From Streptococcus tangpeifui (GTDB taxonomy: Bacteria; Bacillota; Bacilli; Lactobacillales; Streptococcaceae): 64,000 bases of DNA. The stretch lies in contig NZ_JAAKDU010000004.1 of assembly GCF_011038795.1 (NCBI RefSeq), positions 62,001 through 126,000 of the forward strand, read 5' to 3'. A program made the position numbers and the translations under genes. Below are positions 19,466-28,266 of this stretch, one piece after another. How positions within the stretch are numbered: the first letter of the stretch is position 1; the number at the start of each line of letters is the position of its first letter. The notes under the pieces were generated by a model that was not told where the DNA came from, searched no databases, and saw only the letters and a list, made by a program, of their open reading frames with translations.

Positions 19466-19878
19466 AATTATTTTCCTTTCATAAAAAATCTTTATCGCTC
19501 AATCTCATTTTTAGGCCATTACCATGGCCCTATTTTCTGTCTGGATTCTTTGTTGCTTTCCATCTTTCCACGCTTAAGGAAGAACCGCTATTAAAGCTAC
19601 TCCTGCCTTTCTTACTAACTTCACAAGTAAACAATTATCGCGTTTACTTGTGAAGTGTCGCGGGTTAAATTAGTCCACAGGACACCTCGCTTTTCGATCT
19701 CTTGGCTTAACGAAGGGGCACGGAAGTCGCTATTAGGGCGAACTTCCTACCTTCCTTACTAACTTCACAAGTAAACGATTATCGCGTTTACTTGTGCCGT
19801 GTCGCGGGTTAAATTAGTCCACAGGACGCCTCGCTTTCCGGTTTCTTGGCTCGGGTTAAATTAGTCCACAGGACTAAT
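19466..19878. repeat. Intra-operon tandem repeats between ulaC and ulaD
   Basis: This gene-free interval holds two copies, 144 bp apart, of a unit with a perfect hairpin ACAAGTAAAC/GTTTACTTGT (19623-19652 and 19767-19796) followed by GTCGCGGGTTAAATTAGTCC. The GGGTTAAATTAGTCCACAGG motif occurs three times (19662, 19805, 19853). The third copy completes a palindrome, TTAAATTAGTCC/GGACTAATTTAA, that overlaps the ulaC stop (19856-19882). These may be transcript processing or attenuation elements that set the ratio of transporter to enzymes; that role is inference. Confidence 0.75.
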
Positions 19879-20364
19879 TTAATTATCCAGGTCCATTCCT
19901 TCTAGGTAAGGGCTGTTCTTGGATTCTTCAACCATATCCAAGACTTCTTCTGCTGACTGGCAATCAAGAAGCCGCTGAATGGCATTGTCCAGTTCAAAGA
20001 GGGCAATAATTTGGGGGATAGCAACAGTTGTATGGATGGCTGCTGACTTAGCGGCCAAGGTCAAAAGAACAGATACTTCTTTACCATCTGAAAAAGTCAC
20101 TGGTTTTGTTAATGTAATTAAGGAAAATGAATCCTTATTGACTCCAACACCAGCTTGGGCGTGAGGCATAGCCATACCAGGCATTAGGATATAGTAGGGG
20201 CCGTACTCTTCCGTTGATTGAATAATGGCATCGTAATAATCTTCTGTCACCGCTCCACTGTCAATCAAAGGCTCTACAGCCTTATGAACCGCTTCTTGCC
20301 AGGTTTCTGCTGTCAGTCCTAAGCGAATGGAGTTATTTTCCTTAAACGATTGTGCTAAATTCAT
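19879..20364 (-). CDS. ulaC: PTS ascorbate transporter subunit IIA
   Basis: 161-residue PTS_EIIA_2 domain protein with active-site histidine in PGMAMPHAQ. I use the ATG (MNLAQSF) 8 nt after AAGGAG; an upstream in-frame start adds 17 residues that overlap the spacer. It phosphorylates UlaB. Its stop codon is part of a strong palindrome (see the adjacent repeat region). Confidence 0.92.
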   Translation of the reverse strand: MNLAQSFKENNSIRLGLTAETWQEAVHKAVEPLIDSGAVTEDYYDAIIQSTEEYGPYYILMPGMAMPHAQAGVGVNKDSFSLITLTKPVTFSDGKEVSVLLTLAAKSAAIHTTVAIPQIIALFELDNAIQRLLDCQSAEEVLDMVEESKNSPYLEGMDLDN

Positions 20365-20428
20365 AGAATAATCTCCTTCTTTTAAATAAGGGAGTGAGCA
20401 TCGTCTGAATTTCACTCCCCCTTATCTA

Positions 20429-20707
20429 CTACAAAACAGCTTCTAGTTTTGTCTTGATTTCGTTATCATCCATGAGGTTGTCAAGACCAATCAGATGTCC
20501 CTTAGTGCGCCCATCCAATTCATGGATCAGATGGTTAGAAGCAACGACAATATCATAGCCGGAAGCCAAGCCCTTAGCTTCACCAACTGAGCAGGAGGCC
20601 GATTCAATATCTGTAACACCGAGTTGGCGCAGAGCATTTTCCACTTTCATTTTAATGACCATTGAAGAACCCATACCGTTTCCGCATGCTGTAAGTACTT
20701 TTACCAT
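20429..20707 (-). CDS. ulaB: PTS ascorbate transporter subunit IIB
   Basis: 92 residues, SgaB-type phosphocarrier with active Cys8 in LTACGNGMGSS. It passes phosphate from UlaC to ascorbate at UlaA. It lies 51 nt after ulaA. Confidence 0.93.
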   Translation of the reverse strand: MVKVLTACGNGMGSSMVIKMKVENALRQLGVTDIESASCSVGEAKGLASGYDIVVASNHLIHELDGRTKGHLIGLDNLMDDNEIKTKLEAVL

Positions 20708-20758
20708 AATATTTTCTCCTATTCTAATTTCTAAAAGGTTAAGTCATAATTATTGCGC

Positions 20759-22219
20759 TTAGTCTTCAACTGAAACATCACCGCGATAGTAGGCTTCTTT
20801 ATCTTTAGCTTTGGTAAATTGAATTTGCGGGATAGCCAAGAGGAAGATAGCCACGATAGCATAGCCAATGATTCCAGCGTATTTGAAGAGGTAAGCAAAG
20901 GGTACCCAAGGAATAGCGAAGTCAATATTACCGTGGTAACCACCGAAGTTTGCTAGACCTAGAAGGGCAACGGCTAAAGCACCAACCGCTACTTGCAAAA
21001 TACCAGAGATGAAGGACAAAATGACAGCTGCTTTCCAACCGCCCCGTTTATCTGCATAAACAGCGATGGCCGCATTATCGAAGAATACTGGAACGAAACC
21101 AGTGATGATAAGGACAGGATTCTTGAAGACAATTAAGAGAACAATCGTAATCAACTGACCAATCAAACCTGTTGCAAAACCGAAGAGGACGGCACTGGCT
21201 GAGCCAAATCCGAACGAAGCCGCAACATCAACCGCAGGGAAGGAACCAGGCAAGAGTTTATTGGAAATACCTTGGAAGGCATTCGTTAATTCACCAACGA
21301 ACATCCGAACACCTTGCATCAAGACAAAGAGATAAACTGAGAAGGTGAAGGCTGTTTGAATCACATACATAAAGAAGGATTGCTTGGTTGGATCATAAAG
21401 CGTACCGGTGGTAATGACATCCTTGTTAGCCATGATATCTGGACCAAGAATAGCTAGAATCGCACCGAAAAAGATTAACATCAAAGTTGCAGAAGCAACT
21501 ACTGTATCGTGGAAGATATTCAAGAAAGCTGGTAATTTGAGATTGTCCAAATTATCTTCTTTTTTACCAAGTTTTGGTGCAATCTTATCGGTAAACCAGA
21601 TAGCAAATTGTTGTTGGTGACCGATAGCAAAGCCACCGCCACCAGTTAGACGTTGAGTCGGCTCAACCGTCATATTTGAACTGACCGCCCAATAAAGACC
21701 GCAGATAAGACCAACGGCTACAGTTCCCCAAACTTGATTTCGGAAGGCCGGAATCAAGAGGATAACCATCAAGGTTACGGTTGCTGCCTGTTGAACCATG
21801 ATGTGACCGGTAATAAAGAGGGTCCTAATCTTGGTAATCTTACGAAAGGCCACCAAGAAAATATTGAAGAAGAAACCAATCAAGAGGGCTGTCGTTGCCG
21901 TCCCAATAAACTTTGGAAATTCTTGGGCAATTTTTTCATTGGCAGCTGTTAAGCCGAAATAAGGGTCAATGACAGCGGCACCAATCTTAAACTTATAGTT
22001 GAGGGCTGCCAGAATGGGCCGGAAGGTTGTAACCAGACCACCAGAACCAACGTCCAGAATCATGTAACCAACGGTTGCCTTGATGAAACCTGCAAATACA
22101 TCGTGCAGAGGCTTTTTGAGTAGCCAGTAGCCAATCAGTACCAAAAGGCCCACAAAGAAGGCTGGTTTCTGCAAGATATTTTGCGAGAACCAATTCAGAA
22201 TATAAAGTAGTATATCCAT
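20759..22219 (-). CDS. ulaA: PTS ascorbate transporter subunit IIC
   Basis: 486-residue polytopic permease of the SgaT/UlaA family, slightly longer than the E. coli protein. Family features include the N-terminal YILNWFSQNILQKP stretch, GGGFAIGHQQ and the AVDVAASFGFG segment. It imports L-ascorbate as its 6-phosphate together with UlaB and UlaC. First gene of the operon, behind a cre box and a putative UlaR box. Confidence 0.93.
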   Translation of the reverse strand: MDILLYILNWFSQNILQKPAFFVGLLVLIGYWLLKKPLHDVFAGFIKATVGYMILDVGSGGLVTTFRPILAALNYKFKIGAAVIDPYFGLTAANEKIAQEFPKFIGTATTALLIGFFFNIFLVAFRKITKIRTLFITGHIMVQQAATVTLMVILLIPAFRNQVWGTVAVGLICGLYWAVSSNMTVEPTQRLTGGGGFAIGHQQQFAIWFTDKIAPKLGKKEDNLDNLKLPAFLNIFHDTVVASATLMLIFFGAILAILGPDIMANKDVITTGTLYDPTKQSFFMYVIQTAFTFSVYLFVLMQGVRMFVGELTNAFQGISNKLLPGSFPAVDVAASFGFGSASAVLFGFATGLIGQLITIVLLIVFKNPVLIITGFVPVFFDNAAIAVYADKRGGWKAAVILSFISGILQVAVGALAVALLGLANFGGYHGNIDFAIPWVPFAYLFKYAGIIGYAIVAIFLLAIPQIQFTKAKDKEAYYRGDVSVED

Positions 22220-22267
22220 AATCCTACTCCTTTACTTAAAGATTTTTGTTTTCCTATGCCTTCATTC

Positions 22268-22320
22268 TAACAATGTAAGCGCTTTTACAAAAGACCAAGA
22301 CTCACACACTTAAGTGTTCA
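22268..22320 (-). promoter_or_regulatory. ulaA promoter: cre box and putative UlaR box
   Basis: Read on the minus strand: a 28-nt box (22293-22320) shared with ulaG, then a 16-nt near-palindromic cre-like site TGTAAAAGCGCTTACA (22274-22289), then an extended -10 TGTTAGAAT. The box-to-TAGAAT spacing is 23 nt, identical to ulaG. No strong -35 is visible. This predicts activation by UlaR and repression by CcpA. Confidence 0.72.
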
Positions 22321-22462
22321 AAAATGTGCCCAATACTTCTAAGCTACAGCCAGTTTGGCTAGTCAGTCCCCCTTTTTGAGGTTACAAATAAGACTATCTC
22401 CAACAGTCAGCTGTGGCCTTCCAATAAACCCTTGCGTCCAGCAAATGCTGTATTGCATAAAA

Positions 22463-22517
22463 AAGAGAGTGGGAGCAATCCAAAAATTGAAAATTTTGGT
22501 CCCTATTCCCACTCCCT
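22463..22517. terminator. Hairpin of the GAGTGGGA…TCCCACTC type
   Basis: GAGAGTGGGAGCAATCC pairs imperfectly with the mirrored CCCTATTCCCACTC around a CCAAAAATTGAAAATTTTGG inner stem. The same hairpin type occurs at 32401 and 52922. It could terminate transcription in either direction between ulaA's upstream region and the IS remnant. Confidence 0.6.
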
Positions 22518-22595
22518 TGTTCTGCGATTATAAGTCGCTATTGCCGACCAGAGCCAAAGACCCACTGAATCGGCTTCCTCTCACACCAGTTTCTT

Positions 22596-22865
22596 TTGTT
22601 TAACGTTTCTTATTATCAGACTTGTACAGAAAAAGGCATTACCCGCTCCATGTCCAGAAAAGGGACACCAGCTGATAATGCCTGTATTGAATGGTTCCAT
22701 TCCGTCCTAAAGTCTGAAACCTTCTATCTCCATAACTGGAGAAACTTAACCAAAGATAGTATAACAGATATTGTCAAAACATACATCACATTTTATAATG
22801 AAACCAGAATTCAACAGAGATGAAACGACCAGTCTCCTGTAGATTACAGAAAACTGGTCGCCTAA
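22596..22865 (+). pseudogene. IS3-family transposase (OrfB) C-terminal remnant
   Basis: The reading frame matches the C-terminal part of an IS3/IS150-type integrase-core transposase: GITRSMSRKGTPADNACIEW (containing the family's catalytic Glu region), then SVLKSETFYLHN and ITFYNETRIQQR. The N-terminal DDE half is missing. A TGA at 22821-22823 replaces a sense codon (probably Leu), after which the frame continues NDQSPVDYRKLVA to TAA at 22865. So it is both truncated and nonsense-mutated. Confidence 0.85.
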
Positions 22866-22934
22866 AAAGTGTTTTTCTACCGTCCCATCATTGGGAGTCA
22901 GTACCGCTCGCCCTGTACTTTTTATACTTCAAAA

Positions 22935-24332
22935 TTAGGTTTTGATAATTGGATTTCCCTCAGCATCTAAATTCGGTTTCCAAACATGCAAAATACCTGC
23001 AATAACCAAAGCTCCAATCAGCATATCTACAACATACCAAAGAGCACCTTTTGTTACACCGCCAATGGCAACAATACCACCGAAAGCAACGATAGATTCA
23101 ACACCATGCAGCATACCAAGCACCCCTGCTACAGCTGTACCAATAACAATGGAGACGATAACACGTTTGAAATCTTTGGCAGCAAAAGGAATGGCGCCTT
23201 CTGTAATACCCGCACTTGAGAGAAACAGGGCAGAAATGCCGAATTGCTTTTCAGCTTCTGTGTACTTTTGTCTTGAAATAACCAAAGACGAGAGAGCCAA
23301 GCCTAATGGCGGAACAGCACAGCATAGCCTAAACGCTCCATTAGGCCCGTTGATTCCTTCTGCCATTAGAGCCAACGTAAAGGCTGTAGCTGCTTTACTG
23401 CAGGGACCGCCCATATCCAAAGCAGCTAAAACACCGATACCGATTCCAAGAGCTGCTGCACCAAAGCCATTTAAACTACTAAGTACACTAACCATAAGCT
23501 TGACAAAAGCATCTAGTGGATAAATCAAGATATAAACATATCCTATTCCGACAATCAAGGTTGCTATCAACGGTACAATCATCGTTGGCATAACAGCTTG
23601 AATCACTTGAGGTACCTTCCAAGTCTTAATCCATTTAACAAGATAGCCAATCACTACCCCAAGCAGCATAGCTCCCAAAAATCCGGTTGATAATTTATCA
23701 GCTCCTATGGGATTATTAGCCACATATCCTAGAATAAAACCTGGTGCCAAAGCCGGTTTTCCAGCAATAGCATAGGCAATATAGGCGCATAAGACTGGAA
23801 CCATCATAGCAAAGCCTGCTTGCCCCATATCATAGAGTGTTTTAAAAAACTGATTGGACGGTGTAATTTGCCCGTGTTCAATTTTTCCGGTCATCAAGGT
23901 AAAAGAGAAAAGCATACCGCCAACTATGATAACCGGTAGAAAATAAGAAATCCCAGTATTAAACGCTTTAAACAAGGTATTTCCTAGATCTTTCAGCCCT
24001 TTACTTTGTTTGCTGGTCGTCAGTTTTTCTGCGTCATCAATAACACCCGTAATATTTTTAATGGCTTTTGAAGGATCAACCTCAATACATTTCCCCGCAG
24101 CTTTTTGCTTATCAAAACGCTCTTCTCCTTTAATACCAATAGCGATAGCTAAAACAACTGCATCTGCTTCATTAATCTCTTTTTCAGTTAATTCATTATC
24201 AATGCCCATTCCTCCTTGCGTTTCAACTTTACAGTCAATGCCTCGTTTGCGGCATTCTTGCTCAATAGCTTCTTGAGCCATATAGGTATGGGCAATACCT
24301 GCTGTACAGGCACATACTGCTACTAATTTCAT
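22935..24332 (-). CDS. PTS fructose-family transporter subunit IIBC
   Basis: 465 residues. The N-terminal IIB domain (about 1-100) carries the phosphocysteine Cys9 in VCACTAGIAHTYMA, where most relatives have CPTG. A linker leads to a IIC domain (about 120-460) with roughly ten membrane segments and family motifs NPIGADK and LDMGGPCSKAA. The protein imports and phosphorylates a fructose-like sugar. IIA is encoded separately, sharing one base with this start codon. No kinase or catabolic enzyme is adjacent, so the substrate is uncertain (fructose or a mannosyl/fructosyl compound). Confidence 0.88.
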   Translation of the reverse strand: MKLVAVCACTAGIAHTYMAQEAIEQECRKRGIDCKVETQGGMGIDNELTEKEINEADAVVLAIAIGIKGEERFDKQKAAGKCIEVDPSKAIKNITGVIDDAEKLTTSKQSKGLKDLGNTLFKAFNTGISYFLPVIIVGGMLFSFTLMTGKIEHGQITPSNQFFKTLYDMGQAGFAMMVPVLCAYIAYAIAGKPALAPGFILGYVANNPIGADKLSTGFLGAMLLGVVIGYLVKWIKTWKVPQVIQAVMPTMIVPLIATLIVGIGYVYILIYPLDAFVKLMVSVLSSLNGFGAAALGIGIGVLAALDMGGPCSKAATAFTLALMAEGINGPNGAFRLCCAVPPLGLALSSLVISRQKYTEAEKQFGISALFLSSAGITEGAIPFAAKDFKRVIVSIVIGTAVAGVLGMLHGVESIVAFGGIVAIGGVTKGALWYVVDMLIGALVIAGILHVWKPNLDAEGNPIIKT

Positions 24333-24778
24333 CAGGACAACCTCTCTTCTATTTGCTGTAATAGGCGGTAGACGCTATCTTCATTTTCTGCATGAAGAAG
24401 CTGATTGCGATAATCCTCTCTCATCAAGCTCTTACTTAGTTCTGAAATGATTTTCAAATGCTGCTTGGAACCCTTATCTTTTGGAACACCAATCATGAAG
24501 ATATGAGAAACCTCTTCACTATCCTCACTCCAAATCAAGGGCTCCTTTAATTTGCGGTAAATAACAAAAGGTTCCTTGACACCTTCTGATACGGCATGAG
24601 GAATAGCAATACCAAAACCAATATAAGTAGGTACAGCATCTTCTCTTTCCTTGACATCCTGAATATAGATATCTGCATTATCAATATGTTTATTAGGAAG
24701 ATACCCTGTTGACTCAATTACCTGATACTTATTTTGATAAGTTTCTTGAGAAAAATTTACTAAATGCCTTTCAAACAT
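24332..24778 (-). CDS. PTS fructose-family transporter subunit IIA
   Basis: 148-residue PTS_EIIA_2 domain. The active-site His is in GFGIAIPHAVSEG (about residue 86). Its stop overlaps the start of the IIBC gene, indicating translational coupling. It follows the regulator gene by 88 nt; that gap holds a small hairpin (GAAAAAGAC/GTCTTTTC, about 24827-24850) that could partly terminate regulator transcripts. Confidence 0.88.
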   Translation of the reverse strand: MFERHLVNFSQETYQNKYQVIESTGYLPNKHIDNADIYIQDVKEREDAVPTYIGFGIAIPHAVSEGVKEPFVIYRKLKEPLIWSEDSEEVSHIFMIGVPKDKGSKQHLKIISELSKSLMREDYRNQLLHAENEDSVYRLLQQIEERLS

Positions 24779-24866
24779 AATATCTGCCTCCTTACTAGCA
24801 AATCCATTAAAACACGCTAAAGAAAAAATGAAAAGACAGTCTTTTTCAAGAAAAAAGCGGAAAATA

Positions 24867-26750
24867 CTAACTCATGCTTTCTACAATTTTGATAATAAGT
24901 TCTTTAAAATCCGTAAACGTCCCAGCCTTAATAATTTGATTGACATAAGCTTTGCTGCTAATAATTCTGCTGAGAATCTTATATAGATCCTGCATATTTT
25001 CATCACCATTTTCCTTCATAGACAATAAAAATATGAGCTGAACATCTTCTTCGTCCCAAAGGATTTTTTTATCTAAAATGCCAACGGCAATAAAACTTTG
25101 CTGACCTATAGGGTTTATAGGGTGCGGTATAGCCACGCCGTTGCCAAAGGCAGTATGTCCAATGTTTTCTCTATCTAATACTGACTGATAAAAACCATCC
25201 GGCAGGGAAATTTGCCGATCTATAGTCTCGCATAAACGGCTTAAAACAGTTGTTTTTTGCTGACATGCTGAAATTTTAAAAAATAAATTTGGTTTAAAAT
25301 AATGAATAAACTGATGTCCATGAACATTTTTTAACTTTTGACTAACTTGTTCAACTTCTTCTTCTGCCAATAAACTGTTAATCTCAATAATAGGAATCGG
25401 AATTTTTTGTGTGATCACCTCGGTACTTAAAACATAATCAATCTGTTTAAAACTGACCTTATCCAGCTGAAACAAATTGATGGTGCCGACAATAGTCAAC
25501 TGATTTCCAAAATGTTTTTGAACCTGATAGACTAGTAATTCCGAATTAGCCCGGCCTTCTCCGCAAACAATTAGAACCTTCTCCTTTTTCTTAGTTCGTT
25601 TTTTCTCCAGAGCGACATTAAAGTGCAGAGCAATATAGGCAATTTCATCTAATGTTATTTTTTTATGGTACTTCTCTTCCAGCTTTTCACAGGCGATTGT
25701 TGCCATGTTATAAGCCAAAGTATAGTGATGCCTGATCTCATCCATCATAGGATTATATGACGATAAATCATGAAGTATCCTGACTTGAAAAGAAACTAGG
25801 TGAAGTGACAGCAAAGTAATTAATTCTAAATCATATCTAAAATCAATTTTAAAGACAAGATTAACCTGCTCAAGCATTGTTAATACCATTTTATAAATAT
25901 CATCACTAACGACAGTATTAGCGGTCAGCGAGTCAAGGCTAATAATTTTTTTACTGGACAGATGTAAAAGCAGATAGTAGATCTCACTCTGTGGAAACTG
26001 GACATTATATACAGTCTCCAAATCATCAACAATGGCTAAGGCCATGTCAAGATCTGCACTTTGTGCAACTTCTTTTTTGGCACTGTCTATCAGTTCTATC
26101 ACTCTTCCAGACTGAAGTCTCTTAAGAGCAATATAAATATGGATGGCTAAATTATTAATCGAAAAATCAGAAATCCCAAATCTATATTTATCGGCCTGTC
26201 TTTGAATAATTCTTTTAATTATTTCTAAACTATCATTTTGTTTGCCAAATTGAACAGAATCCTCCATTTTTGAACGTGCCAAACAAAGGCGCAGCTGTTG
26301 CTCATTGCCGATGACTTTCAATCCTTGATTGGCACGATAGTCAAGGTAAATACCATAATTCTGCAATCTTTTTCTGACTTTTTTTAAGTCATTTTTAACA
26401 GTGGAGCGGCTGACGAAAAAAATATCACACAAATCTTCTATTTTTACCGCATCTGCTGCCATTAACAAATATTCCAACAGCTGCTGTACTCGGTTATCTT
26501 CACTGACTAAATCTTGATTTTTTAACCTATTAAGGAAATAAGAATAGGCTTCTTCATCCATAATTTGCAGAATAAATCCCTTTCTTGACTTAGCAAGAAT
26601 GACTGCTCCATATTTTTTTAAATCCTTATTCAGCCAGGCGATGTCGTTTCGAACAGTTCTACTGCTGACTCCTAACTTGGCAGCTAAACTTTCTGCTGTC
26701 GTAAACTCATCTTGGGATAATAATTGTAAAATAGTTTGCCATCGTTTCAT
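24867..26750 (-). CDS. PRD-containing BglG/MtlR-type regulator of the fructose-type PTS
   Basis: 627 residues: N-terminal HTH (TTAESLAAKLGVSSRTVRND), second HTH (FFVSRSTVKNDLKK), two PRDs (about 180-390), a IIB-like domain (VLIVCGEGRANSELL) and a C-terminal IIA-like domain (FGNGVAIPHP). Start chosen at the ATG after AGAGGTGG; a GTG three codons upstream overlaps the ribosome site. It heads the operon with IIA and IIBC and should activate them in response to their phosphorylation state. Confidence 0.85.
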   Translation of the reverse strand: MKRWQTILQLLSQDEFTTAESLAAKLGVSSRTVRNDIAWLNKDLKKYGAVILAKSRKGFILQIMDEEAYSYFLNRLKNQDLVSEDNRVQQLLEYLLMAADAVKIEDLCDIFFVSRSTVKNDLKKVRKRLQNYGIYLDYRANQGLKVIGNEQQLRLCLARSKMEDSVQFGKQNDSLEIIKRIIQRQADKYRFGISDFSINNLAIHIYIALKRLQSGRVIELIDSAKKEVAQSADLDMALAIVDDLETVYNVQFPQSEIYYLLLHLSSKKIISLDSLTANTVVSDDIYKMVLTMLEQVNLVFKIDFRYDLELITLLSLHLVSFQVRILHDLSSYNPMMDEIRHHYTLAYNMATIACEKLEEKYHKKITLDEIAYIALHFNVALEKKRTKKKEKVLIVCGEGRANSELLVYQVQKHFGNQLTIVGTINLFQLDKVSFKQIDYVLSTEVITQKIPIPIIEINSLLAEEEVEQVSQKLKNVHGHQFIHYFKPNLFFKISACQQKTTVLSRLCETIDRQISLPDGFYQSVLDRENIGHTAFGNGVAIPHPINPIGQQSFIAVGILDKKILWDEEDVQLIFLLSMKENGDENMQDLYKILSRIISSKAYVNQIIKAGTFTDFKELIIKIVESMS

Positions 26751-26957
26751 ACAGACCACCTCTGTCTTTATTTTAAAAGAAAAGTGGCGTTCTTAACAGT
26801 CAAATTTCTTCCACAATAATCTGTTAAAAGGTTGTTCATTTCTCATAAAAAGCAGGTGGATAGAGTTTCAATGTCATTTCAGTTAAGAGACTCTATTTCG
26901 TTTTAAGAATAGAATCCTTTTTTCTGTGCTAAACTGAGGTCAAAGGGGATGGTTATA

Positions 26958-27077
26958 ATGTTAACTACAATCAAAAACAGCCTGTCGGACAGTATTCAAA
27001 CCATTAGTGATCAACGCCATCAATTTGTCTCTTATCCTGAAAAGACCTTTACTCGCAACAGAGACTTAACTGAATGA
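26958..27077 (+). pseudogene. IS4-like transposase N-terminal fragment
   Basis: A 39-codon frame reads MLTTIKNSLSDSIQ … FVSYPEKTFTRNRDLTE, then TGA. It resembles the N terminus of IS4-type transposases of Firmicutes (a start helix, then a PEKDFTR-like motif). The rest of the gene is absent. AAAGGGG precedes the ATG, so the peptide may still be translated, but a function is unlikely. Confidence 0.6.
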
Positions 27078-27104
27078 CATTGGACAAAAGTGCTCAGACC
27101 ATCA

Positions 27105-27143
27105 AAAAAGCAGAGTTCCTTTTGATGAGGTGCTCTGCTTTTT
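27105..27143. terminator. Bidirectional terminator between IS remnants
   Basis: AAAAAAGCAGAG / CTCTGCTTTTT hairpin with A- and T-runs on either side. It probably ends the IS1182-like remnant on the minus strand. Confidence 0.7.
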
Positions 27144-27560
27144 ACTTCTGAGTTCTTCTTGTGAGGTATTTTCGGAGGTTGTTGGCCATAAGGACCAATC
27201 CTATATCAATCGCCACCAGTCTTTTACCTCTCAGGTTACATCTCTTGTATCCCAAACAAGCCTTGATCTGACCAAAGACAGGTTCCACATCAACCTTGCG
27301 TTTGGAAAAGATGCGTAGGCCTTCTTTAGAAAAAAACACTTGACTTTCTTTTTGCTTTAAGGTTTGATACCACTCATTGATATAAAGGCCCTTTTGTGGA
27401 TCTAAATCAGGTTGTTCTGCTTGATAAACCTTGATTTCCTGCTCAAAACCTGTCGCTGTTTTGCGGGTTGGAAAGCCAGCCAGCAATGGGGCATTGGGGC
27501 TAAAACACCTAATGAACTGTCTCATCCTCTTGCTCCCAAGCACTGATCCAAGAGTTTTGC
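27142..27560 (-). pseudogene. IS1182-family transposase C-terminal remnant
   Basis: Minus-strand frame with the characteristic C-terminal block SKRKVDVEPVFGQIKACLGY…, then VAIDIGLVLMANNLRKYL. The upstream catalytic region is missing. The open frame runs on to 27666 into the 3' end of the neighbouring MarR gene, but the sequence before about 27560 is not transposase-like. Truncated, non-functional. Confidence 0.8.
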
Positions 27561-27650
27561 CCAGTCCCATCATTGCTATTCTTATCCTATAAAATAGAAG
27601 AAAGGCTGGTCTAACTTTTGAGGGGCAGTGCACTTCTGTACGGTGGCTTT

Positions 27651-28109
27651 TTATTTTTCCTGCCAAAGGGAGCGCTTCTTGAGTTTTTTTTCATAAAAAC
27701 TACCCTCAACAAAATTCTGTAAGGTCACCAGCAAGGTTTCCAAATCATAATCTTTTGCCAATAACTCAGTATCAAACTGAGCTTTTTTCTGTTTGATTGG
27801 TTCAATCAACGCCTTACCCTTATCAGTTAAAGAGAGAAGGCGGCTTCGTTTATCGGCCTGATTGGCTTGTGCAACCACTAGATCCTTTTTAATTAGAGAC
27901 TGAACCAAGCGACTGGGACTCTTCTCTTCACAAATTAGTAAATCACCTAAATCCTTTAAGGATAAGGGAGCATGCTTGTCCAAAACTAGCAGAACTTCGC
28001 TCTGATTGAGGGTGATCCCCAAGGGAGCTAACAAATGGGTCATTCTGCGACTAGCTAAATTTTCAGCACTTCTAAATAAGGAACGAATTGTTTCACCATT
28101 TACAGTCAT
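27651..28109 (-). CDS. MarR-family transcriptional regulator
   Basis: 152-residue winged-helix protein: QSEVLLVLDKHAPLSLKDLGDLLICEE (HTH), RLVQSLIKKDLV and the wing ANQADKRSRLLSLTDKG. It is divergent from the aldo/keto reductase at 28267 and probably regulates it. A cysteine in the recognition region (LLICEEKSPS) could allow oxidant sensing, but this is speculation. The 3' end abuts the IS1182 remnant, so the last residues may be altered. Confidence 0.82.
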   Translation of the reverse strand: MTVNGETIRSLFRSAENLASRRMTHLLAPLGITLNQSEVLLVLDKHAPLSLKDLGDLLICEEKSPSRLVQSLIKKDLVVAQANQADKRSRLLSLTDKGKALIEPIKQKKAQFDTELLAKDYDLETLLVTLQNFVEGSFYEKKLKKRSLWQEK

Positions 28110-28266
28110 CTCAAAAACTCCTCGACAAGATTACTATCATCAGATAGCCTTTTTCTGGTTGACAATTAAATTTTGAACAGTTAAACTAATCATAACTAGA
28201 TGATATATCATTAAATATTTCTGTTCTAAATCTCATAGCTACTATTATCCAGAAAGGTTGCCTATT

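Noticed and set aside
19604..19860. Regularly spaced hairpin repeats as a possible CRISPR array
   Set aside because: Only two units with a 144-bp period, no ~30-bp spacers and no cas genes; they lie inside the ula operon.
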